This document shows positions 9,428 to 21,306 of a stretch of 64,000 nucleotides of DNA, in pieces. The notes beneath the pieces were generated by a model that worked only from the letters and a program-made list of their open reading frames with translations, searched no databases and had not been told where the DNA came from. The stretch covers positions 26,399,324 through 26,463,323 of the forward strand of contig CM119267.1 in assembly GCA_051294375.1 (NCBI GenBank). The letters run 5' to 3'. Position 1 is the first letter of the stretch; every line of letters begins with the position of its first letter. The stretch comes from Paraspadella gotoi (taxonomy: Eukaryota > Chaetognatha). A program made the translations under genes and the position numbers.

Positions 9428-12079
9428 CTGAAAAGAGAAGAGAAAATTACTCGGTGAAAGAGGAAGACATCGGGCGGACGAGTTTCGGAGATCTCACTCA
9501 CCAAGAGGAGCATAGGAGGGAAGGACAGAGTTGGCGGCGTCGACGAGAAAGGTGAAGGCAGCGTCGAGATTCGGTGTCTCCAAATCGTCGAAGAAAATCC
9601 CACCAACGCCGCGACGCTCACCGCGGAAAGGATTCAAGAAGTATTCGTCGCACCTGGATAACGAGAGGCCCTCAGCAATAGCAATAGCAAAAAAAAAAAA
9701 AAAAAAATGAATTGGGTTACCATTTCTTAAACTCTTTGTAGCGAGTGGGGTGATGCTTGTCGCAGGCGGCCTTCAACGTCTTATGAAAGTGGACAAAGTC
9801 TTCCTCATTGTAGACGTAGGGAGTCAAGTCGGTACCGCCGCCAAACCAGGCCGTCGTCGCTCCGTCGTCGTCGCGGATCTCAAAATACCTGGAGGTGAAG
9901 AGCGAAGAGAAGCAAAGGAAATGAAGGCGAAAAGATACCAACGCTCACCTGTAATTAAAGTGGACCGTGGGAACGTGAGGATTTCTAGGGTGGATAACGG
10001 AGCTGATCCCACAGGCGAAAAAATTCGGCTCCTCCGCTGAAAATTGGCGTCCACGTGACCTGAAAAGTATTTGGTAATTGTTCTACTTAATAAATTTCAT
10101 CAACTGAAAGGTTTACAAGAAAAACAGTGCATGTTTTTGTCAAAGAACACGCCTCCCGTATAGCTTGGTGAAACTCAGCTCGTCCCATTGGCTTGGACAG
10201 CTAAGTACTCGTTCACTAACCCTGAGTTCGGGGTTTAATCCCCTCACAGTCACTCTGGTTAAAGTGTGATGGACCGATGGTGTTGGCATAAACACGCCAG
10301 TGACAGAGTGGTCATTGCAAGTCCAAAGCCCTGAGCGCCAGCTGTCGGGAGATGCCTCACACCCCGGGCATCACACATGTTCCCCCCATTTTATTGCTTC
10401 ATTTTAGAAAATGCTCTTTTGCTTTTTCGAACCAAAAATCGGTTCTGACCAAATCACTGAACCAAATTTGATACGATACAAATGGGACTATCGTGGCGAT
10501 TTTCAATATTGTACCCCTGAGCTATGGTACAGAGCCATGGGGGGTCACCCAAAGGGGGCAAAAAATGACCAAATATTTATTTAAAAAAAGATAAATTTTT
10601 TTTCATAGATGATTTGCATTACTTTGTAGAAAAAACATTTTAAAAACGAAAACTTGAATGAACCGCCTATGTTCATGATCCTGGAAATAGAGGAAAAAAT
10701 TGGTTTTTCACAATAATAGATTTACTTTACTGGACAAAAAAAGGTTTCTGCAACAGTTCGGTTTAAAAAAATTGAAAACAATTTTATTCCACTTGGGCTG
10801 ACCTCTTGTGAGCCCATATCTCGGGTCATAGGTCAAGTTTCAAAAATCCCTTCAATAGTCCCAATTCTATTGCCCTATAGTTAGTTCAAGCAAAATTTCA
10901 TCAATTTCGGTCTAGTAGTTTGATCGGAACCGATTCTTGGTTTGAAAAAATTAAAGAGGATTTTCTAATATGAAGCCTTGTATTTTTATTAATACCAAAA
11001 ACGACATTAACAAAAAATGTAAAGAAAAATTTTTCATTTAAATTGATCAATGAATCCATGAAAAAACCTCATTTGAGCAGCGGCAGCCTTGCTGAGTTTT
11101 CCGTGGACTACGGAGACGTTGACGCCGGCCTTTTCAAAGACCATTCCGTCCTGAAGGACGCAAGTGACGCCTCCACCACCTTCTGGCCTTTCCCATCGAT
11201 CAACCTTCGAAAAGAGCGATAAGATCATCAACGGAATGGATCTATAAACGGACTTGGTTGGCCAAGTGCTCGTCTCCTTCACGAATCATCAGAATGCCGA
11301 CGAATCACAGACCTTACTTCAACCTTAGAATGACCAATGACCGACAGAGGAACCGACGGAGGGATTGATGGTCAAAATTGCTAAGAGAACTCTAGGCATT
11401 CACCTCTACACCCAAAACTCAAGAAAGAACACTTCTTCAAATAATTATTGAACTGTTTAATATTGTCATCACCTTTGTCTTAACCTTTGTCATCGTGTCA
11501 TCGTTACCTATGTCATCACCCTAATCATTGTCCGTCATAAATAAAACCATTGTCAACCAAATACTTTGCCACTTATTAATTACCCTCGTTATTTGACTAA
11601 ACGTCAACGAGATTATTTTTAAAAAATTCGCCCTCGACTCTAAAAACGGCGACGCGGCTTAACTCACCTCGCCTCACCTGGAACGTTTTGTCCTCTTCCA
11701 ACTTCTCGAGTTCTCCGCAGATCTGCCCCTGCAATCCCATGATGAGAAGTTCCATCTTTCGCTTTGTCTCGCCGCTTTCCTCTATGAGAAGAGATGCGTC
11801 GGTAATCGGTGGCGCCATCCACTTTCTCTGGCGCAAACTGGAATCAGGAGTCATTTTTGGGAAACTCATGGGTTGGATGACGGAAGATATTTCGGCGGCC
11901 AGCGCCACAAAGCGTCGCTCGTCTCGACAAGTGGACCACAGCCATGCCCCCGTAGACGCGGCACCGATAGTCATCACCAACCCGGCACCGATCAAGGGGC
12001 TCCGTCTTTCGAGGGAAGAGCGAGACCAACGTAGAAAAAGGGAAAGGGCACGGGAAGAGCAAGAGTTTGAAGGAAGCAT
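9302..12079 (-). CDS. CPOX: Coproporphyrinogen-III oxidase, mitochondrial (CPOX), last exon not found
   Basis: Oxygen-dependent coproporphyrinogen oxidase decarboxylates two propionates of coproporphyrinogen III to give protoporphyrinogen IX, the antepenultimate step of haem synthesis, in the mitochondrial intermembrane space. Exons (minus): 12079-11678, 11204-11068, 10059-9949, 9888-9721, 9653-9502, 9427-about 9302. All junctions are GT-AG and in phase. Visible motifs are [79 protein letters not shown] and [17 protein letters not shown]. The first about 85 residues are Arg/Ser-rich with a hydrophobic stretch, fitting a mitochondrial presequence. About 365 residues are seen; the family C-terminal exon (SLP...RWEY region) was not found, so this is partial. 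Confidence 0.9.
9502..9653 (-). CDS. CPOX: CPOX exon 5
   Basis: It encodes [20 protein letters not shown], then [20 protein letters not shown] and SVLPSYAPL. It holds the RGERRGxGGIFFDD substrate-binding core of the family. The donor is TCTTG|GTGAGT. Confidence 0.9.
9721..9888 (-). CDS. CPOX: CPOX exon 4
   Basis: It encodes [20 protein letters not shown], then [20 protein letters not shown], ending KEFKKW. The acceptor is CCTCCAG and the donor is AAATG|GTAACC (phase 2). Confidence 0.9.
9949..10059 (-). CDS. CPOX: CPOX exon 3
   Basis: It starts after TTTTCAG and encodes [20 protein letters not shown] and then [17 protein letters not shown]. It ends TTACAG|GTGAGC in phase 2. Confidence 0.88.
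10155..10385 (+). repeat. tRNA-like SINE (family A) in CPOX intron 2
   Basis: It contains an A-box-like TAGCTTGGTG and a B-box-like GGTTTAATCCC, followed by a tail region shared with 15200-15428 and 29505-29735 (blocks CATAAACACGCCAGTGAC and GTCCAAAGCCCTGAGCG). The spacing of the boxes is longer than in a tRNA gene, so this is a SINE rather than a tRNA. Confidence 0.55.
10390..10985. mobile_element. Diverged copy of the TA-flanked 683-bp MITE
   Basis: It shares internal blocks with 43199-43881 and 63533-64000 (GATACAAATGGGACTATCG, GGTCACCCAAAGGGGGC) and the right-end AATATGAAGCCTTGTA. It lies in CPOX intron 2 next to the SINE. Confidence 0.55.
11068..11204 (-). CDS. CPOX: CPOX exon 2
   Basis: It encodes [20 protein letters not shown] and continues to AAAAQMR. 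It is joined in phase 0 to exon 1 and ends ATGAG|GTTTTT in phase 2. It carries the conserved histidine of VSVVHG, which is important for activity in the family. Confidence 0.88.
11678..12079 (-). CDS. CPOX: CPOX exon 1 (presequence and start of catalytic domain)
   Basis: The first ATG is at 12079, followed by [15 protein letters not shown]. An in-frame TTG nine bases upstream is not a likely eukaryotic start. The exon ends ...KTFQ at CAG|GTGAGG, phase 0. A hydrophobic segment ([12 protein letters not shown]) sits in the presequence. Confidence 0.85.
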
Positions 12080-12426
12080 CGCGTCCAATCGCGAAAATTC
12101 CCTTTTAAATTCTTAATGAACAAAGAGCCAATTACGGATCTATAGGCTTAACAAAACAGAACATTTTTAATTTCATGTAATTTCAAAAATGTGAACTTTG
12201 TCTTTAAACTTGTTCTCCGTTCGAGATCTTCGACGTCAATAGACCCCTCATGACGCGGCAGGAAGGAAAAAGAGTAACATCCTTGGGTTGCCCGTACACC
12301 CGCTGCTCATCCGCGTATACGTAAGGAAGTCGCAGAACCTGTAATGTGGAATGGGATTCATTATAAGTATTTTATTTTCATAAAACTTCATTATAAGTAT
12401 TTAATGCTTAGTGTATAACATAAAGT

Positions 12427-12867
12427 ATAGGGTAGAGGGACCACATTGCTATCAATAGAAATAAAAAACTACAATCAATATATATTTATACATATTTACA
12501 CACATACACATATACATACATATATACAAGCACACAAATCAACAGAAAGAGACACTAATAAAAACATAGAGACAAAGAGACGCTAAAAAATAAATGAGAC
12601 GCTAAAAATGAAATGAGACGCTAACAAATACACAAAAAACTATATCACATAAGTATAAGAGTACATCACATATATAAAACAAAGAGTAAATCACGTATAT
12701 AAAAACAAAAAGACGCTAATAAAAAATGATAATAATAATAAAAACAAAGACGCTAATGAACAAATAAAATGATAACGATAATAATAATAAAAACAAAGAC
12801 GCTAATAAACAAAGAGACGCTAATAAAAATACCACATAAAAAATATAAATATGTGGTCCCTCAATAC
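12427..12867. mobile_element. MITE with GGGACCACAT inverted ends and a GACGCTAAT minisatellite core
   Basis: The left end reads GGGTAGAGGGACCACAT and the right end ATGTGGTCCCTCAATACCC, which are inverted repeats. The interior is a degenerate minisatellite built on AAAGAGACGCTAATAAA (about 12545-12835). It lies upstream of the CPOX start. The same element is in the duplicate block at about 17465-17905. Confidence 0.6.
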
Positions 12868-13681
12868 CCAATACGAGATACCCTCATTGATTAAATAAGT
12901 TCCAATAGCCAATTTTAACCCGTTTAATTAAGTTTCCCAACTCTATAGTCCCATCCTCATTTAATGTACCCAGTACATTACCCAATAAGATTCGTTTTTT
13001 AAAACTTCCCATTTGCCACTTAATTTGGCCACCCAATAATCTTGTTCTAAATCCTTTCTCAAATGAATAATAATTTTTTTAAAAAATATAATTAGAAGTA
13101 CTAAAAGAAAGGCAAAAAATGTTACAATTGTTTCTAATTGGAAATTTTTACAATTTTTTCCAATCATAGCTTGTAACAGGTTTTATTTTTATTTGTATTA
13201 AAATTAAGTTATAGCTTCTAATTAAAAAGGTATTTTAATTTCACATGTTTATTATAGATTCAAAGATTTTTTTATGAATTTCATCTTAAATATTATTTAC
13301 TGCAATATGTAAATTAGATTAAAGTATTTTTATATACTAATTTGGATATTATAATGAGTACTATAATCTCATTTTCATATTGCAGTAATCATAATGAAGT
13401 GGAAATTCAAACAAAAAATACTTGAATCCCAATGTAATATGAAAATTTCAAAACTATTTCAAAATGAGAAGCCATATCTAAATTTTTAACTATATTCATT
13501 TTATCTATATTTAAAACAAATAAGTCTAAACATGTATGTTATTTGTTTCTATTTTAAAAATCGTTGTTTGTAAACAATACAAATTTTTTTCTCACAAACT
13601 AATTCACAACGCAACGAAAGAAAGCATTCACACAATACCATTTCCCTTGAAACTTAACAACTGAAGCCTCCGGAATGAAAA

Positions 13682-14053
13682 CTAAAGCGTTCGGTCTTAG
13701 TATTTTAAATATTTTCAAATACTTTAATTCGAACGTTTCCTAAATAACAAAAACACATTTTTCACTATTTCAGAGTTTGTTCGAGATGCTCTCGTTAAGG
13801 TCCGATCAGTATTTTCACTATTATTAGAAATTTTTCGAGGTGCTCTCGTTAAGGTTCGATCGATTTTTGCCTCTGTATAAGTATTGTATATTTCTCTATC
13901 TCTGGTTCTCTTGCTTATTTCTCATGCGAAATAAATTCTTTGAAAGAAGATTCCTGCTTTTCGATACTAATAATTAAATATAAATTGTTTAATTTTTTCT
14001 TTTTTTGTTGTTGTATTTGATTAGCGGATTCGAAAACGAAAGTTTTATTACTT
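13682..14053. other. Unique AT-rich stretch between the two CPOX blocks
   Basis: There is no gene. It holds two direct repeats of a CTCTCGTTAAGGT(C/T)CGATC segment about 50 bases apart (about 13789 and 13838). Confidence 0.6.
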
Positions 14054-14057
14054 TTAA

Positions 14058-14087
14058 GAAAAAGGGTCATTCAATTCAACTTCAAAA
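14058..14087 (+). mobile_element. Left end of a TTAA-flanked MITE, interrupted
   Basis: TTAA (14054-14057) is followed by GAAAAAGGGTCATTCAATTC, the terminal repeat of the MITE seen complete at 39394-40209. It stops at ...CTTCAAAATA, and the element resumes at 19011, beyond an N gap. Confidence 0.8.
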
Positions 14088-17000
14088 TATAAGTCACATC
14101 AACTGTAAATATGGTCAGTTCGAACCCCTAAGGTTCCGAACTTCAGGGGGGATGAGGCGACTTACGATCGGTCTCTCTCTCTCTGAACCTTCCTCTCTCC
14201 TCTTACTTCGTGCCGGTCAGTCCCCATGGTCACTTTGCCCTCGCACTGACCACGATAACCTTACTATAAAGGTGTCCAGTGGACACTGTCCACTGTCCGT
14301 TTACGTTTAGTGTCCCAAATCTGGGCGACAAATTAAAACCAAAAAAAATGCTGGCACCGGGGGTGAAAAGGCCAAATTTGGTTCCTCTGTCGTAAACGAG
14401 ATTAAATTCTACGTAGCGACCCGCCGCAGGAGCTGCCATCGACGATCGGCCCATGAGTAACCGTCGTGTTTGTGTTTGGCCACTGAAAAGAGAAGAGAAA
14501 ATTACTCGGTGAAAGAGGAAGACATCGGGCGGACGAGTTTCGGAGATCTCACTCACCAAGAGGAGCATAGGAGGGAAGGACAGAGTTGGCGGCGTCGACG
14601 AGAAAGGTGAAGGCAGCGTCGAGATTCGGTGTCTCCAAATCGTCGAAGAAAATCCCACCAACGCCGCGACGCTCACCGCGGAAAGGATTCAAGAAGTATT
14701 CGTCGCACCTGGATAACGAGAGGCCCTCAGCAATAGCAATAGCAAAAAAAAAAAAAAAAAAAGAATTGGGTTACCATTTCTTAAACTCTTTGTAGCGAGT
14801 GGGGTGATGCTTGTCGCAGGCGGCCTTCAACGTCTTATGAAAGTGGACAAAGTCTTCCTCATTGTAGACGTAGGGAGTCAAGTCGGTACCGCGCCAAACC
14901 AGGCCGTCGTCGCTCCGTCGTCGTCGCGGATCTCAAAATACCTGGAGGTGAAGAGCGAAGAGAAGCAAAGGAAATGAAGGCGAAAAGATACCAACGCTCA
15001 CCTGTATTAAAGTGGACCGTGGGAACGTGAGGATTTCTAGGGTGGATAACGGAGCTGATCCCACAGGCGAAAAAATTCGGCTCCTCCGCTGAAAATTGGC
15101 GTCCACGTGACCTGAAAAGTATTTGGTAATTGTTCTACTTAATAAATTTCATCAACTGAAAGGTTTACAAGAAAAACAGTGCATGTTTTTGTCAAAGAAC
15201 ACGCCTCCCGTATAGCTTGGTGAAACTCAGCTCGTCCCATTGGCTTGGACAGCTAAGTACTCGTTCACTAACCCTGAGTTCGGGGTTTAATCCCTCACAG
15301 TCACTCTGGTTAAAGTGTGATGGACCGATGGTGTTGGCATAAACACGCCAGTGACAGAGTGGTCATTGCAAGTCCAAAGCCCTGAGCGCCAGCTGTCGGG
15401 AGATGCCTCACACCCCGGGCATCACACATGTTCCCCCATTTTATTGCTTCATTTTGAAAATGCTCTTTTGCTTTTTCGAACCAAAAATCGGTTCTGACCA
15501 AATCACTGAACCAAATTTGATACGATACAAATGGGACTATCGTGGCGATTTTCAATATTGTACCCCTGAGCTATGGTACAGAGCCATGGGGGTCACCCAA
15601 AGGGGGCAAAAAATGACCAAATTTTATTTAAAAAAAGATAAATTTTTTTTCATAGATGATTTGCATTACTTTGTAGAAAAACATTTTAAAAACGAAAACT
15701 TGAATGAACCGCCTATGTTCATGATCCTGGAAATAGAGGAAAAAATTGGTTTTTCACAATAATAGATTTACTTTACTGGACAAAAAAGGTTTCTGCAACA
15801 GTTCGGTTTAAAAAAATTGAAAACAATTTTATTCCACTTGGGCTGACCTCTTGTGAGCCCATATCTCGGGTCATAGGTCAAGTTTCAAAAATCCCTTCAA
15901 TAGTCCCAATTCTATTGCCCTATAGTTAGTTCAAGCAAAATTTCATCAATTTCGGTCTAGTAGTTTGATCGGAACCGATTCTTGTTTGAAAAAATTAAAG
16001 AGGATTTCTAATATGAAGCCTTGTATTTTTATTAATACAAAAACGACATTAACAAAAAATGTAAAGAAAAATTTTTCATTTAAATTGATCAATGAATCCA
16101 TGAAAAAACCTCATTGAGCAGCGGCAGCCTTGCTGAGTTTTCCGTGGACTACGGAGACGTTGACGCCGGCCTTTTCAAAGACCATTCCGTCCTGAAGGGC
16201 GCAAGTGACGCCTCCACCACCTTCTGGCCTTTCCATCGATCAACCTTCGAAAAGAGCGATAAGATCATCAACGGAATGGATCTATAAACGGACTTGGTTG
16301 GCCAAGTGCTCGTCTCCTTCACGAATCATCAGAATGCCGACGAATCACAGACCTTACTTCAACCTTAGAATGACCAATGACCGACAGAGGAACCGACGGA
16401 GGGATTGATGGTCAAAATTGCTAAGAGAACTCTAGGCATTCACCTCTACACCCAAAACTCAAGAAAGAACACTTCTTCAAATAATTATTGAACTGTTTAA
16501 TATTGTCATCACCTTTGTCTTAACCTTTGTCATCGTGTCATCGTTACCTATGTCATCACCCTAATCATTGTCCGTCATAAATAAAACCATTGTCAACCAA
16601 ATACTTTGCCACTTATTAATTACCCTCGTTATTTGACTAAACGTCAACGAGATTATTTTTAAAAAATTCGCCCTCGACTCTAAAAACGGCGACGCGGCTT
16701 AACTCACCTCGCCTCACCTGGAACGTTTTGTCCTCTTCCAACTTCTCGAGTTCTCCGCAGATCTGCCCCTGCAATCCCATGATGAGAAGTTCCATCTTTC
16801 GCTTTGTCTCGCCGCTTTCCTCTATGAGAAGAGATGCGTCGGTAATCGTGGCGCCATCACTTTCTCTGGCGCAAACTGGAATCAGGAGTCATTTTTGGGA
16901 AACTCATGGGTTGGATGACGGAAGATATTTCGGCGGCCAGCGCCACAAAGCGTCGCTCGTCTCGACAAGTGGACCACAGCCATGCCCCCGTAGACGCGGC

Positions 17001-18714
17001 ACCGATAGTCATCACCAACCCGGCCACCGATCAAGGGGCTCCGTCTTTCGAGGGAAGAGCGAGACCAACGTAGAAAAAGGAAAGGGCACGGGAAGAGCAA
17101 GAGTTTGAAGGAAGCATCGCGTCCAATCGCGAAAATTCCCTTTTAAATTCTTAATGAACAAAGAGCCAATTACGGATCTATAGGCTTAACAAAACAGAAC
17201 ATTTTAATTTCATGTAATTTCAAAAATGTGAACTTTGTCTTTAAACTTGTTCTCCGTTCGAGATCTTCGACGTCAATAGACCCTCATGACGCGGCAGGAA
17301 GGAAAAAGAGTAACATCCTTGGGTTGCCCGTACACCCGCTGCTCATCCGCGTATACGTAAGGAAGTCGCAGAACCTGTAATGTGGAATGGGCTTCATTAT
17401 AAGTATTTTATTTTCATAAAACTTCATTATAAGTATTTAATGCTTAGTGTATAACATAAAGTATAGGGTAGAGGGACCACATTGCTATCAATAGAAATAA
17501 AAAACTACAATCAATATATATTTATACATATTTACACACATACACATATACATACATATATACAAGCACACAAATCAACAGAAAGAGACACTAATAAAAA
17601 CATAGAGACAAAGAGACGCTAAAAAATAAATGAGACGCTAAAAATGAAATGAGACGCTAACAAATACACAAAAAAACTATATCACATAAGTATAAGAGTA
17701 CATCACATATATAAAACAAAGAGTAAATCACGTATATAAAACACAAAAAGACGCTAATAAAAAATGATAATAATAAAAAACAAAGACGCTAATGAACAAA
17801 TAAAATGATAACGATAATAATAATAAAAACAAAGACGCTAATAAACAAAGAGACGCTAATAAAAATACCACATAAAAAATATAAATATGTGGTCCCTCAA
17901 TACCCAATACGAGATACCCTCATTGATTAAATAAGTTCCAATAGCCAATTTTAACCCGTTTAATTAAGTTCCCAACTCTATAGTCCCATCCTCATTTAAT
18001 GTACCCAGTACATTACCCAATAAGATTCGTTTTTTAAAACTTCCCATTTGCCACTTAATTTGGCCACCCAATAATCTTGTTCTAAATCCTTTCTAAATGA
18101 ATAATAATTTTTTTAAAAAATATAATTAGAAGTACTAAAAGAAAGGCAAAAAATGTTACAATTGTTTCTAATTGGAAATTTTTACAATTTTTTCCAATCA
18201 TAGCTTGTAACAGGTTTTATTTTTATTTGTATTAAAATTAAGTTATAGCTTCTAATTAAAAAGGTATTTTAATTTCACATGTTTATTATAGATTCAAAGA
18301 TTTTTTTATGAATTTCATCTTAAATATTATTTACTGCAATATGTAAATTAGATTAAAGTATTTTTATATACTAATTTGGATATTATAATGAGTACTATAA
18401 TCTCATTTTCATATTGCAGTAATCATAATGAAGTGGAAATTCAAACAAAAAATACTTGAATCCCAATGTAATATGAAAATTTCAAAACTATTTCAAAATG
18501 AGAAGCCATATCTAAATTTTAACTATATTCATTTTATCTATATTTAAAACAAATAAGTCTAAACATGTATGTTATTTGTTTCTATTTTAAAAATCGTTGT
18601 TTGTAAACAATACAAATTTTTTTCTCACAAACTAATTCACAACGCAACGAAAGAAAGCATTCACACAATACCATTTCCCTTGAAACTTAACAACTGAAGC
18701 CTCCGGAATGAAAA
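14088..18714. repeat. Duplicated block containing CPOX, copy 2 (probable assembly artefact)
   Basis: It is a near-identical repeat of 9032-13681, net 23 bases shorter and differing mostly by single-base deletions. It sits exactly between two halves of one MITE and ends in a 25-N gap. See findings. Confidence 0.85.
14358..17117 (-). pseudogene. CPOX: Second CPOX copy with single-base deletions in most exons
   Basis: Exon equivalents: 17117-16718, 16244-16110, 15111-15002, 14941-14775, 14708-14557, 14482-14358. Compared with copy 1, exon 1 is net two bases shorter, exon 2 two shorter, and exons 3, 4 and 6 one shorter each. Exon 5 is intact. Introns are also nearly identical, which argues against an old pseudogene. 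Small deletions of this kind are typical of unpolished long-read sequence. Read literally the gene is broken; I infer that it is a poor-quality second rendering of the same gene or its other allele. Confidence 0.8.
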
Positions 18715-18985
18715 TCTTAGATCCAAATGGAATCACGATTCTGATCGAACCCCCCCACGAATGCCTTTTGTCTCACTAAAGGCGAGACTACCGCGCAGTG
18801 CATCAGAAAGAAAACGAAAACAAAAAAACATCGAAAAAGAATATCTTTTTTGAGCAGCGCTGCAGCACCGTCCGCCCCGCCGCTGCGGGGCTCCACACGA
18901 AGTGCTGCTGTGCCGACAGACGCGTCACATGTCCCGAGAAGAAACTGCAGAAGAGCTCCAAGCGACGTCCCTACAGTAGAAACGG
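18715..18985. mobile_element. DIRS-like terminus joined to the end of CPOX block copy 2
   Basis: It begins CTTAGATCCAAATGGAATCA, half of the palindrome at 26701-26763, then CCCCCCCACGAATGCC and the GC-rich terminal repeat that is also inverted at 4440-4660. It is cut by the N gap. Confidence 0.65.
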
Positions 18986-19010
18986 NNNNNNNNNNNNNNN
19001 NNNNNNNNNN
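18986..19010. other. Assembly gap (25 N)
   Basis: A run of exactly 25 N. The flanks carry the two halves of one MITE (14058-14087 and 19011 onward) with foreign sequence between them. Confidence 1.
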
Positions 19011-19265
19011 ATAGCTAAAATGGAGTACAAATTCAGAAAGCTGAGCTCTTGGCGATTCCGAAAATGTATTCACTTTAAGCATTTGATGCATTCTACCCCA
19101 TTTTATATCGGTTTTAATTATAATATAAAATAAAAGAAACCTATCTGAAGAGTTGCAGGTCAAACGAAAAGGCCAATCCATCTGATATTTTTTATGAATT
19201 TTTTATTACTGAATTAGAAAAATGTAATAGAGAGACATTTTTAAATTTCAACTTGTATCCTTGAA
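19011..19265 (+). mobile_element. Continuation of the TTAA-flanked MITE, truncated
   Basis: It aligns with 47745-47990 and, inverted, with 40180-39935 (blocks AAAATGGAGTAC, AGGTCAAACGAAAAGGCC, GTAATAGAGAGACATTTTT). It breaks off at CCTTGAAAA where DIRS-like copy 2 begins. Confidence 0.75.
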
Positions 19266-19499
19266 AATTTTTAATTCCTTTATGGAATATTAATTCTATA
19301 TCGGTCCGCCTCGCCACGAAATGCCCTTTTGTTCGCGCTAGTCGATAGATCGCGCGTTTATCAAGTAAGAAAAAACGAACAAAATAACATCGATAGATGA
19401 AAAAAAGAAAATCCAGGGGGAAGCCGTCACGTGACCGGCCTCGACCAATGGGAGCCCGGCAAATCCCAAGCCGGCTCCCTCCCTCATCTGGGAATACGA

Positions 19500-20400
19500 A
19501 TGCCTCAAACGTCCCTAGAAGATCCCGGAGGGGCGCTCCACGCGACGTCCTGCAGTAGAAACTGAAGAAGGTCTGCGCGCCAGACCAATCTCCCGCGCGA
19601 AGGATGACGCCAAGATCCACTCCGCGGGCAAAGGCGTCCGAGACCGCCATAGCGCGCGTCGACCCCGGGGACGCGGAAACGTCCGCCTCCAAGAAAAGCT
19701 CCTTGAGAAGGGAGCAAAACGCTGCATCGAGAGTTGACGAAAAGGCGGCGCGGGAGCGCAGAAAGAAAATCGTGCGGCGCGCCAATTCCGAATGGAGAGC
19801 CAATTGCGCAGCGCCTGAACCGGGCAACGATCTGAGAGCGCAGCGAATCGAGACGGAATGCCGGACCCATGTGTCCGACCCTGTCCGTCTTCGAGAGCGT
19901 CGATGGAACCTGACGAACGTGAACTACCGCCAAGGAAAGAAAGCCCGCGTCGCAACGAAGAGAGACGATCTCTGAAGGGCGACGAGCTGACGCTAAAGCG
20001 ACGAAAAAGAGGCGAGCGTCGTAGAAGATCCCTCGGCGCGATCGGAAGTGGCGCCGAGTCGAGAATGCGTAAAACCGAGGCCGCATTCCACGTGGGAAAA
20101 TCCGACGTGAGGGAGGGCGTCTCTCGAAAACTCCCTTGAGAAGGCGCCGGACCAAAGGATGCTCTCCAACCGGCGCCCGCCAGGGGGGGAGAATAGCTGA
20201 GATGGCCGATCTGTGAAGGTTGATCGTGCTGTACGAGAGGATCCTCGAACATCTCTATCCTGAAGGAAGTCGCAGAAGGAGCACCAAGCTCTGGCGTAGC
20301 GCTCTCTGGTAGAGCCTCTCCAGCTGTCGACGATGACGGAGAAGGTGAGTCGTCGATGTCGGAGAGATTGTGGCACCGCCTAAAATCCTCCAGACGACGA
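19500..20400 (-). pseudogene. Tyrosine recombinase of DIRS-like copy 2
   Basis: Minus-strand frames show the family core: RRPSEIVSLR (first catalytic Arg region), GSTRAMAVSDAFARG (second Arg region) and LRAGDWSGAQTFFSFYC, with the likely catalytic Tyr. These align with copy 3 (23374-22807). The core is spread over more than one frame, so the copy is inactive as read. Confidence 0.75.
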
Positions 20401-20599
20401 GCCTGAAGCGATCCGCCTGCGGAGGCGGAAGTCCGGACACGAGGTCGACGACGAGGTTTGTCGGCGCCGGAAGGCGCCTCGCGTCCAGAATCCGAAGGAG
20501 AAGTAGGCTCGGGAACCACTTCTGAGCCGGCCAAAACGGGGTGATCAGGAGAAAGGAGCCCCTCGCCTTCTCCAGCTTGCGGATCACCATCATCAGCAG

Positions 20600-21300
20600 A
20601 GGAGGGGGAGGAAGGAGATAGGCCAGGTCGAAGACCCAGCGTTGCACCAGGCGTCTATCCCCTCCGCCTCCGGCGTCGCCTCCCAGGCGAAAAAACGTGG
20701 AACTTGAGCCGACCGGGGAGTCGCGAAAAGATCGAAGCTGGGGAGACCGAAAATGTCGACCATCTGGCGGAAAACTCTCGGAAGGAATTTCCAGTCCGCC
20801 ACCTTGCGGCCCCTCGACGCCGCGTTCGTGAAGAGATACTCCTCCGAAGAGAGATGGACTCCTGCTGCAGCCCCGACGAAGGCAGGTGAGAGAGACGAGG
20901 CTGTCCGTCTTCCAAAGGATGGACGCGCCGTGGAAGGAAGCTCCGAATTGTTGGAGGAAGATCTTCAGAACTGTGAACTCCTTCACATTGATATGGAGAG
21001 GGGCCTCCGCAGTCGACCAGGTTCCCCTCGACAGCTGGCCCTGATGGAGAATCCCCCATCCCTGCGACGAAGCATCCGTCGTCACCTCCAGCGTGCAGTC
21101 CTCCGGGAGGAGGTCGTCGATCGGAGCGAAGCACTGGTCTGGAGAAAGGGCTGTGATCCACCGCAGCTCCTCCATCGCCGGCGAGTGGAGAGGAACAACG
21201 CGGTCGAGATCCTTCTCCAACTTGTAGACGCGATTGACGTCTCGTTGAATCCTCGAAGACCGGCAACGTAGCAGCGGAACCGCCATGGACGCCGCCGTCG
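20600..21300 (-). pseudogene. RNase H domain of DIRS-like copy 2
   Basis: It reads LEVTTDASSQGWGILHQG, then HINVKEFTVLKIFLQQFG and WKTDSLVSLTCLRRG, the conserved DIRS RNase H stretch with Asp of TTDAS. It lies between RT and recombinase. Confidence 0.8.
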
Positions 21301-21306
21301 AATGGC

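Larger units (their letters stand above)
9032..13681. repeat. Duplicated block containing CPOX, copy 1
   Basis: The block runs from TATAAGTCACATC to GCCTCCGGAATGAAAA and is repeated at 14088-18714. The copies differ almost only by single-base insertions or deletions. Copy 1 has intact CPOX reading frames in every exon. It continues into unique DNA (13682-14053), whereas copy 2 continues into a DIRS-like terminus. Confidence 0.9.
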
